Made by a program: the position numbers and the translations under genes
Shown here: piece by piece, positions 63,296 through 64,000 of the stretch
Position numbering within the stretch: the first letter of the stretch is position 1
How the letters are laid out: each line of letters opens with the position of its first letter
The notes under the pieces: model-generated
Database searches by the model: none
Told to the model about the DNA's origin: nothing
What the model saw: only the letters and a program-made list of their open reading frames with translations
NCBI RefSeq assembly: GCF_039652435.2
Contig: NZ_CP190246.1
Location: 248,001-312,000, forward strand
Origin: Niabella insulamsoli
GTDB lineage: Bacteria; Bacteroidota; Bacteroidia; Chitinophagales; Chitinophagaceae
Direction: 5' to 3'
DNA: 64,000 nt

Positions 63296-63883
63296 TTAAC
63301 TTAAAAATAACTTTTCTAACCCCCCGGCTGGCAGCCGTTCTATAACCTGCATTTTCTTCGTCAACTTTAAATATCGTTTTGTGGGCTTTCCAGCATAGAA
63401 ATTTTTGAAGTATGGCTTATTTAATTCCTTTAAAATTCTATCGCCGTCATAGTAAGGGGAAAAATGCTTTTCAAGTTGCCTGTATTTTTTGCTTTGGGTT
63501 TGGCTTGCATACATACAATTTGTAAAAGCTAACCGGTGGTAAAAATAAGTGTTAGCCAAAAAAAGCTTTCTGCATAGCTTGCCGGTATGTGGGCAACAGA
63601 AAAACCAAACACTACCTTTCCCTAAATTGGATGGTTTCAGAATGAGGGGAACACGATAATTTACCGGCTTATCATTCCAGCTATAATCAAATTCAATGTA
63701 ACGGCCTGAAACTCGGGTACAAACCTTAATAGAAATACGACCGGTGTTTTCTCCGTTCCTGCTCCATGCAATTGTACCAGCTTTAATCTGCTCCGGCTGT
63801 AAATAGCCATGCTGTTTTAGAAAACTTATTTCAATGGTTTTTAAATCACCATATAAGGTAGGGAAAGTGGGAAACTTAGCCAT
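63296..63883 (-). CDS. Orphan protein of the WSRxGxxTGxIxI family, zinc-ribbon partly lost
   Basis: A 195-residue protein. AWSRNGENTGRISIKV, then EFDYSWNDKPVNYRVPLIL and SVWFFCCPHTGKLCRKLFL, follow the layout of a widespread family of small hypothetical proteins that carry two Cys-rich zinc-binding knuckles after this motif. Here only part of the Cys set remains (CCPHTGKLC; the second knuckle reads YHRLAFTNCMY). The family is frequent near mobile and accessory genes; function unknown. It converges on the HNH gene. Confidence 0.55.
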   Translation of the reverse strand: MAKFPTFPTLYGDLKTIEISFLKQHGYLQPEQIKAGTIAWSRNGENTGRISIKVCTRVSGRYIEFDYSWNDKPVNYRVPLILKPSNLGKGSVWFFCCPHTGKLCRKLFLANTYFYHRLAFTNCMYASQTQSKKYRQLEKHFSPYYDGDRILKELNKPYFKNFYAGKPTKRYLKLTKKMQVIERLPAGGLEKLFLS

Positions 63884-64000
63884 ATTTGCCGCTTTTTTGC
63901 CGTTTTACAATGCAAGTCTATTATTATCATTCAATAAATGAAACCTAAATTATTAGGGAACACACCAATTTAATCTTTAATCCAATTAAAATCGTTGGGG
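63884..64000. other. AT-rich window end, no gene seen
   Basis: The last 117 bases show no open reading frame or RNA structure that I can support. They lie upstream of the 63296-63883 gene and may hold its promoter. The region may continue an island past the window. Confidence 0.4.

Noticed and set aside
1..64000. CRISPR arrays, prophage or complete insertion sequences
   Set aside because: No regularly spaced repeats, phage structural genes or transposase genes were seen in any frame.

Overview
The window looks like chromosomal DNA from a Bacteroidota bacterium, most likely of the Chitinophagaceae type. This is an inference from gene content and signals, not from a database match. Supporting signs are promoters of the TTG-N(18-23)-TAnnTTTG kind, many TTG start codons, an STN/FecR/ECF-sigma cassette, PadR-PspC and MoxR-DUF58 operons, secreted glycoside hydrolases, BshA (bacillithiol) and a TPP riboswitch ahead of a PnuC-type transporter. 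Almost all of the sequence is tightly packed with ordinary genes.

Layout. 1-4.4 kb (minus strand): siderophore-type TonB receptor lacking only its last few residues, a PepSY transmembrane protein and a small lipoprotein. 4.5-8.8 kb: GH20 hexosaminidase and GH29 fucosidase in one minus-strand operon, with a divergent secreted five-bladed-propeller glycosidase-like gene. 8.8-13.7 kb: NhaA, a pRiA4b ORF-3-like protein, MiaA (apparently starting at ATT), two small tandem membrane proteins and an RDD protein. 13.8-18.8 kb: ECF sigma factor, FecR, a surface-repeat protein carrying an STN domain, a second surface-repeat protein and a GIN-domain lipoprotein. 18.9-20.7 kb: a translationally coupled SDR and epimerase pair. 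20.8-26.1 kb: the SpoIIM-DUF4129-DUF4350-MoxR-DUF58 operon. 26.2-38 kb: UvrD/AddB-like helicase-nuclease, M28 peptidase, BshA, MsbA-like ABC exporter, HflX, Rieske protein and UvrB. 38-46.3 kb: lipoprotein, TPP riboswitch with PnuT and an acyl-CoA dehydrogenase-like gene, FUSC membrane protein, dipeptide epimerase, SET protein and Obg. 46.5-53.1 kb: convergent GH78 rhamnosidase and a large GH31 enzyme with dockerin- and cohesin-like modules. 53.3-53.7 kb: a gene remnant and two copies of a structured 117-bp repeat. 53.8-62 kb: DUF4440-like protein, PspC/PadR, 2-hydroxyacid dehydrogenase, YceH, a GHL10 hydrolase, MarR and an aldo/keto reductase. 62-64 kb: tRNA-Asn followed by AT-richer DNA with an HNH endonuclease and an orphan protein, which looks like the edge of an acquired island.

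How the genes fit together. Carbohydrate use is prominent (GH20, GH29, propeller glycosidase, GH78, GH31, GHL10), but no SusC/SusD pair is present. The most unusual coding unit is the 13.8-18.8 kb cassette. In it the STN signalling domain that normally sits on a TonB-dependent receptor is joined to a repeat-rich outer-membrane-like protein. The most unusual non-coding item is the duplicated 117-bp element at 53.4-53.7 kb. Its two copies differ in ways that partly preserve hairpins.
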